From: Sugiyamaella lignohabitans
Taxonomy: Eukaryota; Ascomycota; Dipodascomycetes; Dipodascales; Trichomonascaceae
Direction of reading: 5' to 3'
Assembly: GCF_001640025.1 (NCBI RefSeq)
Contig: NC_031672.1
Span: 3,224,001 to 3,288,000, forward strand
Length of the DNA stretch: 64,000 nt
Shown piece by piece: positions 11,269-23,353 of the stretch. Every line of letters begins with the position of its first letter. Within the stretch, counting starts at the first letter, position 1. Under the pieces are notes generated by a model. It saw only the letters and a program-made list of their open reading frames with translations. It did no database searches and was not told where the DNA came from. Both the position numbers and the translations under genes were made by a program.

Positions 11269-11782
11269 TCACGGGTGACGGTTGTAGAAACCGCCCCGTT
11301 CGTTGCTTTCGCGGCTCGTGGGTTGTTCGTTGTAGTTGTGGCCGAACAGCGGTGGGGCAGGGCTCGTGGGTCGGTGTGCCTGTTGGTCTGCGGTGAGACT
11401 ATGTGGGATTGACGGGCCGTGTGGGGGTATTTGTGGCTGGTCCGTGATACGGTTGCCTGGTGGAGTTGGATGGTAGCCCGGTTGCGGTTGGGAAGGCGGT
11501 CGGTGAGGTGGGAAGTTGGCTGTTGGCAGCGGTGGTGCAAACACTCCAGATCGCACCGTTAATGGTGCTAGTGACATGTATGTTCCGGATGATGAGTTCA
11601 CTATTGGCCGGTTCGGTGGAATAGAGAACTGGCCAGTCGGTGGACCAGCTGGTTTGCCAAGCTGATGGCTTCTCGACCGTGCTTCAGCTTCGGCTTGCGC
11701 TTGAGCTTGGGCCTGTTGTTGTGAGGAAACTTCAGGTGACCCCTGATGCTGGTGCTGATGCTGATGTTGTTGATGCTGTTGA

Positions 11783-11817
<35 letters not shown>

Positions 11818-14800
11818 TTGCTGTTGGGGTTGTGGCTGTGGTTGTTGAGGTTGAGGTGGCGGTTGCTGCTGCTGGGGCAGTGGAGGTGGTGGTGACTGGG
11901 TCGAGTACCGGTTGTCGTACCAGCCACGTTCTGGAGGACCTGAGGACAACGGTGGCAACAGTGGGGAGGGTCCCTTGTCGAAAGTCGACCGTTGAGGCTC
12001 ACTATTGAGAATGCTAGCAATAGTCGACGTTCGTGACGGGTTCAGCACCGGTCGTTGACTACCAGAGTATCCTTGGTAGGTACTCAGGTTCGAAAACGGA
12101 GGAAGAACAGGCCGTGGTGGCTGCTGTTGCTGTTGCTGCTGTTGCTGCTGCTGCTGTTGATGCTGAGGTTGTTGTTGTGGATGCTGTGGGGGACCCTGGG
12201 GATATACATCTCTTGACACCATTTGGCCCAAAGGCGGTGGACTTGCCTGAGTTACTCGAATTGGTGGTGAAGCCGAGAGAGGAGGGTTTCCTAGCGGAGG
12301 TTTAGCAGCAGCTGTAGGTGGTCCTGATTTCGAGCTGAATGATTTCGCACGTGGTGCAAAGTAACCAGGACTGGGACCTTGGAGTGGTCTTTGTAAGGGT
12401 CCACCTTGTGAAACCTGTCCTGATGGTGGAAGTTGTTGCTGTTGTTGCTGCGGAGGAATCTTTCCAGAGGAAGGACCCACACTAGGACCAGTTGGCAGTT
12501 GATGATAAACCTGAGCCGGCATCTGACCCTGCGACTGATGTGGTTGAGACCGGGGTTGAGGTTGAACTGGCTGTTGCTGCGGTGGTAGAGCTTGTTGTTG
12601 TGCCAATGGCAACTGCTGCTGTAGAGGTTGCTGTTGCTTCGACTGCTGATACTGCAGTTGCTGGTGAGATTCTGGGTACGAATGTGGTTGTGGTGATTGA
12701 GACTGTGCCTGTGCCTGTGCCTGCTCCTGTACATTGGAAGCGCCCTGTTGGTGATATCTGGGTCTCTGTAGAATATCTTCAGGCTCGAATTTCGGTTGAA
12801 CTGGACTCAGAGAGTTTCTCGAGTCAGCTCTTGCCGCTATCTCGTTATACCGTCTTTCGGCAGCAAACTTGTGATAGTAATTCTTAAGCATCACCACACT
12901 CTTATTCTTCATAAATTTAGCCATTTCTTCCCACCGCGTTCCAAATGCCTCGAGTAATCTTTCAAATGTACCAATTTCAACCAAACTCCAGTAACTTGAC
13001 ACTTTTGTAGCTGTGACTTCGTTTTCACTTGGTTCTTGAGAACGATCATCCAGAGCAGCAGCTGTGGCAGCAGCCACCTCATCTCTCTTTTGTTGGGCTC
13101 TTTTACCAGATCCTCGAGGAGTTCTTGTCGTCTTGACTCGTTTCTTGACATCACCTCCAATATCATCACCAGCTTCCTGCTTCCTCTTTTCACCTAACTC
13201 TTCCCTTGCTTGATTAGCTGCGGCTGTTGCCAATGCTTCAAATGCACTTTCAACTACTGTCTTCGTGTCTGGTCTAGAGTTTGGTGATGGTATTTCGGTA
13301 GTCGTGTTCGTTACTGCTTCAGATGCAGACACTGTACCTGTCACACCACCCGGTACTACTGCCTCCGTAGGAGGCTTGGGCACCACCACAGGTCCTGTTT
13401 TGGTCTCAGAAGCACTACCGGGACCTGGATTATCTTCAGATTCACTAACAGCAGCTGTTCTACTGCCATTTCCACTAGGAGTAGCAGTGGTCGAATTAGA
13501 AACAGCTTTGGCCTTGCGTTTGGCCTTTCTAGTACCTCGTCGGTACCGATTCATAACCAAAGCTTTGTAGTCGACCTTTTTCTTCGTTTGATAATAATGT
13601 AACACACAATCTCCAAATGTTCTCTTTCCACCCATCATACGAGCGATTTTACCAAATTCCTTTGGATACAGCGCATACGCATCACAAAACGCTTCATGCT
13701 CTTCGGAAGTGAACGTGTCAATGGCATCAGTCACCAATCGTTTATACGGACGAGACTTGTCACCAACGAAATTATTCGAGTCGCGAAACTTGAACTTTTC
13801 ACGTTCAATTGGATCGAAAATCATATCTGGCACAACTGCTGACGTCAACTGGGCTCTGACAAGTGGATCACGAGCATTTTCTCTTTCAAGATTGGCAAGA
13901 ATTTCTAAGAATTCCGCTTCACTACGAACAGAATCTGCCTGATAAGTGGCTCTACTACGCCGGCTTGCTCGTTCATCGGCATGGGTAGCTGCCACCACTG
14001 GAGAAGTAGCAGCTCCTACTGAGGGTTCTTCAACAACTGCCGCTGACCCATTGGTTCCAGCTACCTCTACCTTTTTCTCATAACGGAGACGGAACTCTTC
14101 TTCAGCCTGTTCTCGAAACTTGCACCATGATTCTTTGAGTGATTTGTATTCTTCTTGAGACACCTGACGTTGTGATGATAATCGATTGTGGTATTCGTTT
14201 ACAGCGTCAAAAAGCTCATCCTTCAACAACTTTTTGAAAATATTGTCGTTAAGGCGGAATACTTCGTAGTCGGCAAGATGTCTTGTTGGATGTTCAGTAT
14301 CCAGATATGTCATCTTTGACCGTAGAACATCTTTCGGACATTGTTTCAATTCCTGAAACATATACTCAATGCGAGTCAGAGGATATGGTGCACCAGGAAG
14401 TTCCTGCTTGACTGGTATCGATTCGACCTTAGATTCAGGTTTCAATTCCAATTTGGGCACAACCTCCGGTTGCTCGTGTTCTGTAGACACCGGCACCAAA
14501 GCAGCACTAGCAGGTTCAACTGGTGGTATATCTTGCTCCATAGCGTCTATAGTATTTTCGGTAATGGCCGGTTTGGCGATGATTGGTACCTCAGATGGTG
14601 GAGAGCCTGCTTCAACCATCACTTCATCTATTGGGTCTGTACCTTCTGGTACAGACTCTATTACATTTGCCGAAATGCCTGTATTGTTGACTTGAGTTGA
14701 CGAGTCTGATGACTTGGCTAAGACCATGTTTTCAGGTGCCTGTTTACTCACCGATTCCTGGATAGGAACAGGAGTAGATTCACTAGCAAGAATTGCAAAC

Positions 14801-17428
14801 TGATTCAGAATATCCACAGCTTCAAGTTCATCGGGATTCTTGACTTGTGTAGAAGTAGAAGTGGTTGTTATTCGGGCTGGTTCTAAAGGTTGGTCTACCT
14901 CTGTAGTAGACTCCTTGAGAGGTAGAGTAGGAGCAGCGACTTCTGTCATTTCAGAATCTTTTACACTTGATGATGTGTCAGTAGATTCCTTGTTAATTTG
15001 CTCGGTTATCGACTCAGAAGTAGGAGCAGAGGCCTGCACTGACTCAGAAACAGGCTCAGAAACAGTAACAGTTTTTCTTTCTGATTCAGATACCGCTTCG
15101 ACCACGGGTTCAAGAACAGTAGATTTTGAAACCTCCTCAACTTCCTTAGTCGGTTCTTCTCTGAAAACATTTCCTACATCAGAGCTAATAGCTGTACCAT
15201 TCACAGGTGTGCCATTAACATGATCTGGTCTCTGTTCATTTGTCGATTCCACTGGTCTATCCGCTGTAGAACTAACTGGAACTTGAGCTTCAGTTTTCTT
15301 TTCTTCCGTCTTTGATTCAGACGCTTGTGTAGCGGTAGCAGGCTCCACAGCGTCTTTCAAGACAGTCTCATCTGGCTTCGGTGTTTCTGATTTCACCTCC
15401 AATTGATTATCAATTGACATCTTTTCACAAACCGCAGCAACGAAAGTCACCTTTTCACTCACAGCAGGCTCTGGGACTTCTTCTACTGACACCAACGATT
15501 CTCGTTTTCCATTATCTCGTGCACGTGTATCTTCACGCTCGGCTCCAATGGCCTTGGCCTCATCCAGTTTAACATCGCCATAATCATGTTTCGATTTGGA
15601 GTCTTTTTCCGTCTCTTGTTTAATTTCTGGCTCATTCCTGCTTGTTTCACCTTTTTCTTTCTCTGCTGTCTCTTTCTCTCTAACCAAGGCAGATTCTGAT
15701 GCAACCGACGACAATGATCTCCTACTATCCTGTGAAGATCCATGTCGTTTCAACTCTGGAGACGGAGCCGAACTGCCAGTTCTGGACTCACTTGCTGCTC
15801 CATTAGGCTCTTCACCAACCTCGCTATACGAAAGTCGGGACCGAAACGCGTGTGAATTGGGTGGTACTTTATCGTCACTCGACTCTCTAGACCGTCTATT
15901 TGACCCTCTTCGGTCGAAATATTCTTCCCTATTATAGCTGCGATCATGATAGTCTCTCGATTCCCTAGAATGAGATGGTTTCCTTTCGTGATCATAATGA
16001 TCTTCGCGAGGAGGAAACTGCTTACTTGGCCTTCTCTCCCATTTCCCTCGAATGCTGTCTTGAGCTTCTCTATCTCGATAATCTCGAGTATCGCGAGATT
16101 CACGGGGGTCACGGGCATCTCGATTGGTACGAGGCTCGCCAATATCACGAGAATCGCGGCCATCTCTGGCATCATGAACATCTCGAACATCTCGAACATC
16201 ACGGACTTCCCGTGGATCTCTAGCCTCACGAGACTCTCGAGGATCGCGATTATCCCGACCCTCACGGCCATCTCGGCCATCGCGAATACCTCTTGGATCA
16301 CGAGAATCCCATTCCCAATTCCTTGGCCTATCTCTCTCGCGGTCTCTTTCCCAATAACTCGGTCCAGATGGTAGTCCACTAGCACTTCTACGAGGTTGAG
16401 CATTGCCAGACCGTCTGAAATCTTCCGAGGTTCTTCGTCTGGTATCACTACTTGCACTACCGATACTAGTACTTCCACCACTACTCGCAGAACTATTAAC
16501 ACCATTACCTATGCTTCCAGGACCATCATCACCACCATCATCTCGTCTCGATCCAGAAAACTGTCTTGATCCCTGCCACCGCGATCCAGGTCCTGACCCG
16601 AGTCCATTAGAATGGCCCGAGCCACCTGAACCACCAGTAGAATACCGTTTTGCACCCTGTGGATGGAATGATTGATCAGGAGACGGACTTTTTATTCGAG
16701 AGGCAGATGCAATACTCGAGGTAGAATGCCGTGAAGGCCCTACTGGAGGTCGTTGTGTACTTGAATTGGAAGTGGCTGGAATGCTCGAAAATGAAAGAGA
16801 TGACGTTGATTCTGGATATCCTGATGCTGCAGGGACTACAGTATTCAAAGAAGCCTGCTCATTATTCCCTATCGTCGACGACCCTAAACTAGTGCTACCT
16901 GGCCTGGATCCACCACGGGATTGTGGAGAAGCCACGCCAACCCTATCTCTTTCGCCAACTCTGTCTCTATCCCGATCTCGTTCTCGTTCTCGTTCCCGTT
17001 CTCGGTCTCGATCTCGATCTCTTTCTCTTTGTTCGCGGTCTCTCTCACGATCTCGTTCCCGGTCCCTTTCTCTATCGCGACCAAAGTCCACATCTCGCTC
17101 GGGAAATGGTCGAGAATCTCTGTAATCACGGTAATCTCGCCGCTACATAACCGTTAGTCATAAATTCTCTTAACTCGCATCTCACACATGCAAAAACCTG
17201 AATCCTGTTCAGAAACCTTTTCAGAAACCTGTTCACAAAGCGCACCAAATTCACAGATTACCATCCGTCACCATCACTTACATAATCGCCAGACTGGATA
17301 TGATGCCTCCGCTTATACTCAGCGGCCTCGCGCTCTCTCCTCTCACGCTCTTTATTGCGCTCCTCTATTCGTCGGTCTGGTAGCCAGCCATAGCTGCCAC
17401 TGCCACCTGGATTTGAATGAGACGGCAT
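11269..17428 (-). CDS. SNT1: SNT1-like SANT-domain corepressor (Set3 complex scaffold)
   Basis: Likely the Snt1 subunit of the Set3C histone deacetylase complex, the fungal counterpart of NCoR/SMRT, acting in the nucleus. Exon 1 is 17428..17282 and exon 2 is 17142..11269; the 139-nt intron has GTAAGT, GACTAAC and TAG and joins in phase 0, giving about 2006 aa. Features: an N-terminal Arg/Asp/Glu dipeptide-rich region encoded by hexamer-like DNA repeats (about 16070-16320 and 16960-17080), a long acidic linker, a first SANT/Myb domain (about 1190-1237, EAFCDAYALYPKEFGKIA), a Lys/Arg-rich spacer, a second SANT (about 1430-1475, VEIGTFERLLEAFGTRWEEM), and a Pro/Gln-rich tail with polyQ runs. The paired SANT domains are diagnostic for this family. 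I chose ATG 17428 as the first in-frame ATG after a probable leader acceptor; a noncoding first exon ending at 17528 (GTATGT donor) is likely. Confidence 0.85.
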
Positions 17429-17949
17429 AGTTTGGCTAGCTGGTTCGTGCACTAGACCTGGACCCTACTGTTAGTACTGTACTCGGTTCGTATCTCGACA
17501 CCCAAATCAACCTCGTTTGCCACATACCTTGTCATGCTCAGACTCTAAATATCAAATATCGATCTCAAGTATCTAACCAATGTATAACAACACTAATTTC
17601 TCCAGAGATATATAAATACGAAAAGTGGCCAATAAATAAATATCAATATGACACTCGGAAACAGGCACGATAACTGCCCGACCGCACCAATACGCTGACT
17701 TTTTCTCCTCAACAAAAGGATCAAACTATTTGTACCGAGTATCTACACTAACTACAGTCACGTTTCAATAGAGCGGTCTCTTCAAACACACACCCACGTC
17801 CCGGTCAAAGTCAATATCGTTATCTTCTGCGATGTCACCAGCCTCTCGCACCATCATTATATGCGAGCAGTTTTAATTTTGTGAATTCACCATCACCTCT
17901 CACCCCTGCGCGGCGTATGCGGCGTAGATGCAGGGTCCTCAAGGGGTGT
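17429..17949. other. SNT1 leader and promoter
   Basis: Minus-strand GTATGT donor at 17527 and TACTAAC branch at 17476..17470 suggest a leader intron of about 70 nt ahead of the SNT1-like ATG. No other gene seen. Confidence 0.45.
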
Positions 17950-18087
17950 GCCTCCGGCGGCTGGGGCTCCGCCCCAGACCCTGGTTGCTCCTGCTTCGCA
18001 GGAGATGGTTCGCGACCGTGGACGTAACGACTCGAGCGCAGCGAGAGGAGCAGCGGGGTCTGGGGCGGAGCCCCAGCCGCCGGAGGC
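17950..18087 (-). repeat. GC palindrome copy 9 (B-to-A on +)
   Basis: Full 138-bp copy. The outer inverted repeat extends (GGGGTGT left, ACACCCC right). It begins 29 bp beyond the stop codon of the THI20-like gene, in its presumed 3' UTR. Confidence 0.93.
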
Positions 18088-18116
18088 ACACCCCCCTACA
18101 GAGAAAATAAAGGAGT

Positions 18117-19963
18117 CTATTTAGAGCCATGGGCCAGAGAGTAGGACCAGAAGTCGCATTCCATGCGGGTGGCAGTGGCGAAGATGTCGACGAGCTGTTC
18201 GAGACGGGCGGGAGAGGCGTCGAGGACAGCGGCTTCGAGGAGGTCGATGCCGGCTTGAGAAGCGACAAGAAATTCCGGTTTGGAGTACTCTTCGACCCAT
18301 CGCCAGTAGGGGTTTCCGGGCACGGATTGCGGGTCGGCTTTGATGTTGTTGGCAGCTTCGACATAGCCGAGAAGACAGGGAGAAAGTGCAAACTCGAGCC
18401 CAGTCCAGTCATCTTGCAATCCGGTGTCGAGAATGAATCTGGTGTACGCATAGCATTGAATGCTTTCTTTAGCGTTCTTAATATCTTCTTCAGGTAAACC
18501 GAACGTAGCACAGTAAGCCACGTGGAGTCTTGTTTCGTGCTGAATTGTCTGCACAATTTGAGCCGATTTGGCTGCCACGTCGATATCATTCGACTTGTAT
18601 CCAGCCAGTGAGTGAGCACGGGCATAGTGGATCAAGTACAGATAATCTTGAGTAAGAAAGTATTTAAACGTTTCTACTGGTAGAGTACCTTGACCCACTT
18701 GTTTGGTGAACGGGTGGTTCACATACAAGTCCCAATGAGGTTTCACCTTGGGATGGTTCAAAAGATAATCCACAAAATGACCAGGCGTGTAGGGACGAAT
18801 CTGTAGATTGTGGATATGATTAACTGGACCATGACCTTGGCCGATATTAGGAGCAGTTACAATGGCTCTCTGAACATATCGAATACCGTTCTTCACGGCA
18901 TTATCAAGTGACATTCCATGACCCAGATTCGACGCAATGGCCGATGCCAGTGTACAACCCGTGCCATGAGTATTCTGAGAACCTACAAATGGGTTCTCAA
19001 ACACATAATATTCCTCACCGTCATACAGAACATCGACAATCTTAGTAGGAACATCACCTTCTTTAGCAGGCTTTAAGTCATCAGTCAAGCCGATATGACC
19101 GCCTTTAACGAGCACCGCCTGGCATTTCAGTCCATATAAATCAGCAGCCAATTGCTTGATATCGGCAATAGACTGAATAGCAGAAGCGTCGTCCGACTCG
19201 GACAATCCAAGCTCCTTACGAATAAACAGAGCCTCCAGCAAATTCGGCGTAATAACCGTAGCCAGAGGAAACAACCCTCGAATATACTCACCAACGGCAT
19301 CCTCGGCAATCAGTCTCGACCCCGAAGTCGACACCATAACCGGGTCAATCACCACACCCACCGTTCTCCCCTCGCGAGCACCTCGTTCAATCTCGGCACC
19401 AAGTTTCCTCACCACCGTCTGAACAGTCTCGCGAGTCGACAGCATTCCCGTCTTCACCACGTCCACAGGAACGTCCTCAAACACAGCGTCCAAACAGTTC
19501 TCTATCATCTCCTGGCTGGTCACTGGCCATATCTGTCTCACACCTTTGGCTGGGTTCTGTTAGATCCTGGGGGTGGCAGACTGCCTCCGGCGGCTGGGGC
19601 TCCGCCCCAGACCCTGGTTGCTCCTCTCGCTTCGCTCGAGTCGTTCCGTCGAACGAGACGGAGACGGTCCAGAGGTCTCCTGCGAAGCAGGAGCAACGGG
19701 GTCTGGGGCGGAGCCCCAGCCGCCGGAGGCTGGTGGGACACTTACTGTTCTGGGCGGTCAGGCCGGTGATACAGGTCATTCCGTAGCATCCGTGGGCTGT
19801 GAAGGTTTTGAGGTCGGCTTCAATGCCAGCACCCCCTGAGCTGTCAGAGCCTGTGAAGAGTTAGTTCCGCAGTGTTGAGGAGACCGAGCCAATTGGCTCG
19901 AAAATCGGTATTTTTTGGGTTCTTACCGGCAATTGTGAGGACTTTGGGCAATTTCGACGCCAT
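18117..19963 (-). CDS. THI20: hydroxymethylpyrimidine (phosphate) kinase / thiaminase II, THI20-like (3 exons)
   Basis: Bifunctional thiamine-biosynthesis and salvage enzyme of the cytosol: an HMP/HMP-P kinase domain (ThiD-like) followed by a TenA/thiaminase II domain. Exons: 19963..19927, 19850..19746 and 19549..18117. Introns have GTAAGA/ACTAAC/CAG and GTAAGT/TCTAACAG/CAG and join in phase 1 both times, giving 524 aa (S. cerevisiae Thi20 is 551). Exons 1-2 supply the ribokinase-fold start ([17 protein letters not shown], then [12 protein letters not shown]). Exon 3 continues with [18 protein letters not shown] and the [14 protein letters not shown] motif, then from about residue 300 a TenA domain ([22 protein letters not shown]). 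Intron 2 holds GC palindrome copy 10. No TPP-riboswitch core (CTGAGA) was seen in either intron or the leader. Confidence 0.95.
19583..19730 (+). repeat. GC palindrome copy 10 (A-to-B), inside THI20 intron 2
   Basis: 148-bp full copy, slightly longer through its central spacer, occupying most of a 196-nt intron. A and B hairpins and both outer arms are intact. Confidence 0.93.
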
Positions 19964-20226
19964 TGCTGCTACAATTGTGGTAGTGAGGACAAAGAGAGCT
20001 TATCTGGTGCTTCCTAAAACAACCCGAGCTCCAGGGTCTAGGATTGACATCCCCTGAGAAGACTATGGTGCGGCTTAATGCACTGCAGGTACCGAACGCA
20101 TGCTGCGATTGGACCCTGTTTACGCAGCCGCGCCTCTACCCCGCCTCCGCCCTCCAAACTCCACTCAAACCCCATTCAACCCCTCTTCAAGCCTTCAACC
20201 CAGCGGTGCTGACACCTCCCCACGCC
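19964..20226. other. THI20 upstream region
   Basis: Promoter and leader of the THI20-like gene; pyrimidine-rich on the plus strand from about 20120 to 20220. No gene seen. Confidence 0.4.
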
Positions 20227-20286
20227 CGACTCGAGCGAAGCGAGAGGAGCAGCGGGGTCTGGGGCGGAGCCCCAGCCGCCGGAGGC
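20227..20286 (-). repeat. solo A-half of the GC palindrome
   Basis: A 60-bp half element starting exactly at CGACTCGAG, the junction between halves in full copies, and ending at the outer GGAGGC. No B half lies nearby. Confidence 0.88.
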
Positions 20287-21541
20287 CAGCGGCCCGACCC
20301 CGGCACCACGCCGGCCCCAGCACGGCTGACCCGAACTGCCAGGCTGCTCGTTCGGGCAGGATCCGCGAGGCTGTGGAATGACCCAAAGCATAGTCAACCC
20401 TAGCCCAGAGAATGCGGTGCAGCGGGTTTGGTGAGCGCCGTGCCGAGATAAAAACGCGTGAACAGGCGGCTGAGGCAGGAGACCGAAAATCACAAAAGAG
20501 AGAAATAAAAAAAAAGCGGTGAAATGCGTGTGGAGAAGGAGTGGCTGCTAGGTCTAATGGCTGTAAAAAGGCCGGTATGGCGGGTATCGTGGGAGAGAGT
20601 CGGAGAAACAGAAGAGCGATCTCGGAACCGGAGCCAGCCATTTCTAGACATCCCGATCAGGGTAACAGTGCCCAGTTGGGCAGGCGCATATATGCACAGT
20701 ATGCGTCCACGCCACATTCATAGTCAGAGTTGGGTGGAGAGTCAGCCGGACCGGCTGACACATGGAGACAAGCGCCAGGCGCGCTAGCCCGCAGGGTTGG
20801 GTTGCTGATGATGATGATGATGATGATTATTATTCAGCCGTGGGGCTATATAAACTTAGGAAGCCCCGGCTAACTTCGTTCTGCCACTTATATGCTAGCT
20901 ACTTTGTGTGAAACAGAGTAGAAAAATATTGCAAAAAGCGTCCCAGCAACGAATTTGTCGGGGTTTTTGTGGTTTTAAAAGAATATTTACTGGTCTCGTG
21001 TTTGGTTTTGTGTGTTTTTTCACAAACATCCTATAGTGTGGCTATTTGTTCGAGACGCGGACAATTAAATTTCCCTATTGTAGCTATTGCAAGGCTTCAC
21101 GTCCCGACCTTATATAAGGCTGAACTTGAAGGTTGGACCAGGAACTGACTGTCGGTGAACGCGAACCGTGTGCGTGTAAAAGCCGTTGATATCAAGACGA
21201 AGCTGTGTCGAGCTGGTTGATTTGTTTTTTTGTCCAGTTTGCTTGTTTTGCTTTGTTCATTGAAAAAAAAACTTTGGTGCTGTGACGTGACGAGATTTTT
21301 TTTTTTTTGTCTTTGCTCAGTACATTTCTTCGAAGTTTATTTATTTATTTCGGTGTTATTGATTCATTCTGAATAACCATTTGGAAGAAGTATTAAGTAA
21401 AGATTTGTTTTTGTTTGGCTTCGTTTCTACAGAAAAAAAAAAGAAGAATCTGGAAGAAACATAAAGATTTGAAAGAAAAATAAATCTAGGACAGTGACGG
21501 TTGCTATTATCCATAAACTTCGTTCTGGTGAATCATTTAAA
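20287..21541 (+). promoter_or_regulatory. promoter and long leader of the Stp1-like gene
   Basis: Intergenic. Contains a (GAT)n run at about 20808-20826, a TATATAA box at about 20848, and a second TATA within the perfect palindrome CCTTATATAAGG at about 21109-21120, followed by T- and A-rich tracts. These imply a leader of roughly 400-650 nt. An in-frame TGA at 21470 closes the frame before the ATG. Confidence 0.45.
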
Positions 21542-23353
21542 ATGGCCGGTGTTAAAAACGAGGAAAAAATATCTGATCAGTCTGCCACTGTTGATGGTGG
21601 TGCTGACATCAATGCCAGTGTCGAGACCGGTGCTACTGATTCATCCAATGGTGATGTTGGTAATGAGAATGGAAGTACAACCACGGCTGGAGATGACACT
21701 GATGTTCATCAACAGCTAACGGCTGAAGATGCCGAGGCTGACGGGCAATCTCATTTATTGAATGGCGGCGATAATGATAATGATGACAGTGAAGAGAAAC
21801 AGAATGAAATGCTGGATCCCGCTATTACTGGTGATAGTTCGTCTATGGCCACTGCTGTAGCCGTAGCAGCAGCTGCTGCTGCCGCGGTTGCTGCCGCTAA
21901 TTCTCCAGATGCCAATGGTAATGGTTCATTATCACCTAAAAGAGGTCGTAAAACTAAGAAAGCCAAGAAAGAGCTTGATCTGGATCTTGACCAGCATCAA
22001 CACCAACATCATCATCATGCTCAACATCCACATATTCAAATCGAAGACCAACAAATTCTCGATCCGGCTGATGCTGAAGCATTAGCTGCCTCTGCTCTTT
22101 CCCAATCACCTCTTGATACTCTGTCGTTAGCTGCTACTTCTGCTGCTGCCGAAACCAAGTCTCGAGGAGCTCGTGCTGGTAATGGCAAGGCTTCTGGAAA
22201 AGGTGGACGCGGTGCTAATAAGAAGGCCGAATTGGAATATATGAACACTGCATCGGGAATTATTGATGAGAACATCAGTCCTGAGCTGGCTGGTGCTGGA
22301 GGAGTTGGTGTTGGCGGGGTAGATGGTGGTCATCATGACGGACATCATCATCATGGTCATGACGAGACAACACATCCCGACCTCGTTGCCAAGAGTGAGC
22401 AACAGTTACTGGAACAAGCTATTTCTGCTGCTGTGATTGCTGGTAATAATGCTGGTCACAATATGGGGGGTCATGGCATGCAATTACTACCCAGTAATTT
22501 CCAAACTGCGTTTGGTGAGAACCACGTGGCAGCTGCTCAATTGGCATCTGCCAATGAGCTTGATAGTGGTCCTATGAGTATAGCCAGTTTGACGAATCCC
22601 ACTCCACAAGGTGGCCTTGCTTCTGCTAATGGAGCCAATCTTGCTGCTTCCAGTCGTAAGAAGCGACAATGTTCGACCTGTCTCGGCTGGTTCTCGAATC
22701 TTGCTACTCATCGATCCACTCACTTGGCAGACAACTCGCGACCTCACAGTTGTGAGGTTTGTGGAAGAGGGTTTGCCCGTCCCAACGATTTGTTCCGTCA
22801 CCAAAAATCGCACCGCGACGATGCTGCCTTCAGATGCCCCCTGTTTGTCAAGGCCACTTTGTATCAAAACGCTTATGGCAATCTCGAACCTGCATGTCAT
22901 CAGAACGGTGGTTTTTCACGATGCGACACGTATAAAAACCATCTCAAGGCTATGCACTTTGAGTATCCTGCCGGTACTAAGAAGCGAGACCGTCCTGGCA
23001 TGTCTGGTAAATGTAAAGGATGTGGTTTGGAGTTTGAAAATGCCGACAGATGGATTAACGAACACATTGAGACCCGTGAGTGTGAAGATATAAAGAAGCT
23101 TGACGCTCTTCGTAACAAGTTTGATGACCCTTCAATTGAAGCTGCTGCTGTTGCTGCTGCCGCCGCCGCTGCTGCTGTTTCCGATGATGCTGATAAAGCC
23201 CTGGTCGACGCTACTCGGAATGCTGCTGTCCAGGCTCAACATCATAGTCCTTCACACGCCATTCACAACGACCACTCGGGTGTCAACGTTTCTGCTCCTG
23301 GCCCTATTCTACCGCCATCGTCTTCGGCCGGTCTCAGTGAAACCACCGCCTAG
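21542..23353 (+). CDS. C2H2 zinc-finger transcription factor, Stp1/Stp2 family
   Basis: Probably a transcription factor of the Stp1/Stp2 family, which in S. cerevisiae is activated by the Ssy1-Ptr3-Ssy5 amino-acid sensor and induces permease genes. The start is ATG 21542, giving 603 aa; the upstream open frame lacks an ATG. The first ~370 residues are acidic, Ala-, His- and Asn-rich, including polyalanine and HHHH runs. Fingers follow: CSTC...H-x3-H (about 377-394), CEVC...H-x4-H (about 403-423), then a long atypical finger with CPLF, CHQNGGFSRCDTYKNHLKAMH and a downstream CKGCGLEF block (about 434-515). The phrase GGFSR-DTYK-HLKA-H followed by a YP-G segment is the hallmark shared with Stp1/Stp2. 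A polyalanine tract follows. Whether the N terminus contains the Ssy5 cleavage region cannot be judged by eye. Confidence 0.82.
   Translation: MAGVKNEEKISDQSATVDGGADINASVETGATDSSNGDVGNENGSTTTAGDDTDVHQQLTAEDAEADGQSHLLNGGDNDNDDSEEKQNEMLDPAITGDSSSMATAVAVAAAAAAAVAAANSPDANGNGSLSPKRGRKTKKAKKELDLDLDQHQHQHHHHAQHPHIQIEDQQILDPADAEALAASALSQSPLDTLSLAATSAAAETKSRGARAGNGKASGKGGRGANKKAELEYMNTASGIIDENISPELAGAGGVGVGGVDGGHHDGHHHHGHDETTHPDLVAKSEQQLLEQAISAAVIAGNNAGHNMGGHGMQLLPSNFQTAFGENHVAAAQLASANELDSGPMSIASLTNPTPQGGLASANGANLAASSRKKRQCSTCLGWFSNLATHRSTHLADNSRPHSCEVCGRGFARPNDLFRHQKSHRDDAAFRCPLFVKATLYQNAYGNLEPACHQNGGFSRCDTYKNHLKAMHFEYPAGTKKRDRPGMSGKCKGCGLEFENADRWINEHIETRECEDIKKLDALRNKFDDPSIEAAAVAAAAAAAAVSDDADKALVDATRNAAVQAQHHSPSHAIHNDHSGVNVSAPGPILPPSSSAGLSETTA

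Noticed and set aside
11601..17125. Large antisense frames opposite the SNT1-like gene
   Set aside because: They mirror triplet- and hexamer-structured DNA (polyQ, Arg/Asp repeats) and show no domain; the minus-strand protein has two SANT domains.
19550..20060. TPP riboswitch at the THI20-like gene
   Set aside because: I looked for the CTGAGA and ACC(C)TTTGAACCTGA-type cores in introns and leader and found none.
21494..21541. Upstream extension of the Stp1-like protein
   Set aside because: The open frame before 21542 has no ATG, only a GTG, and a TGA at 21470 closes it.
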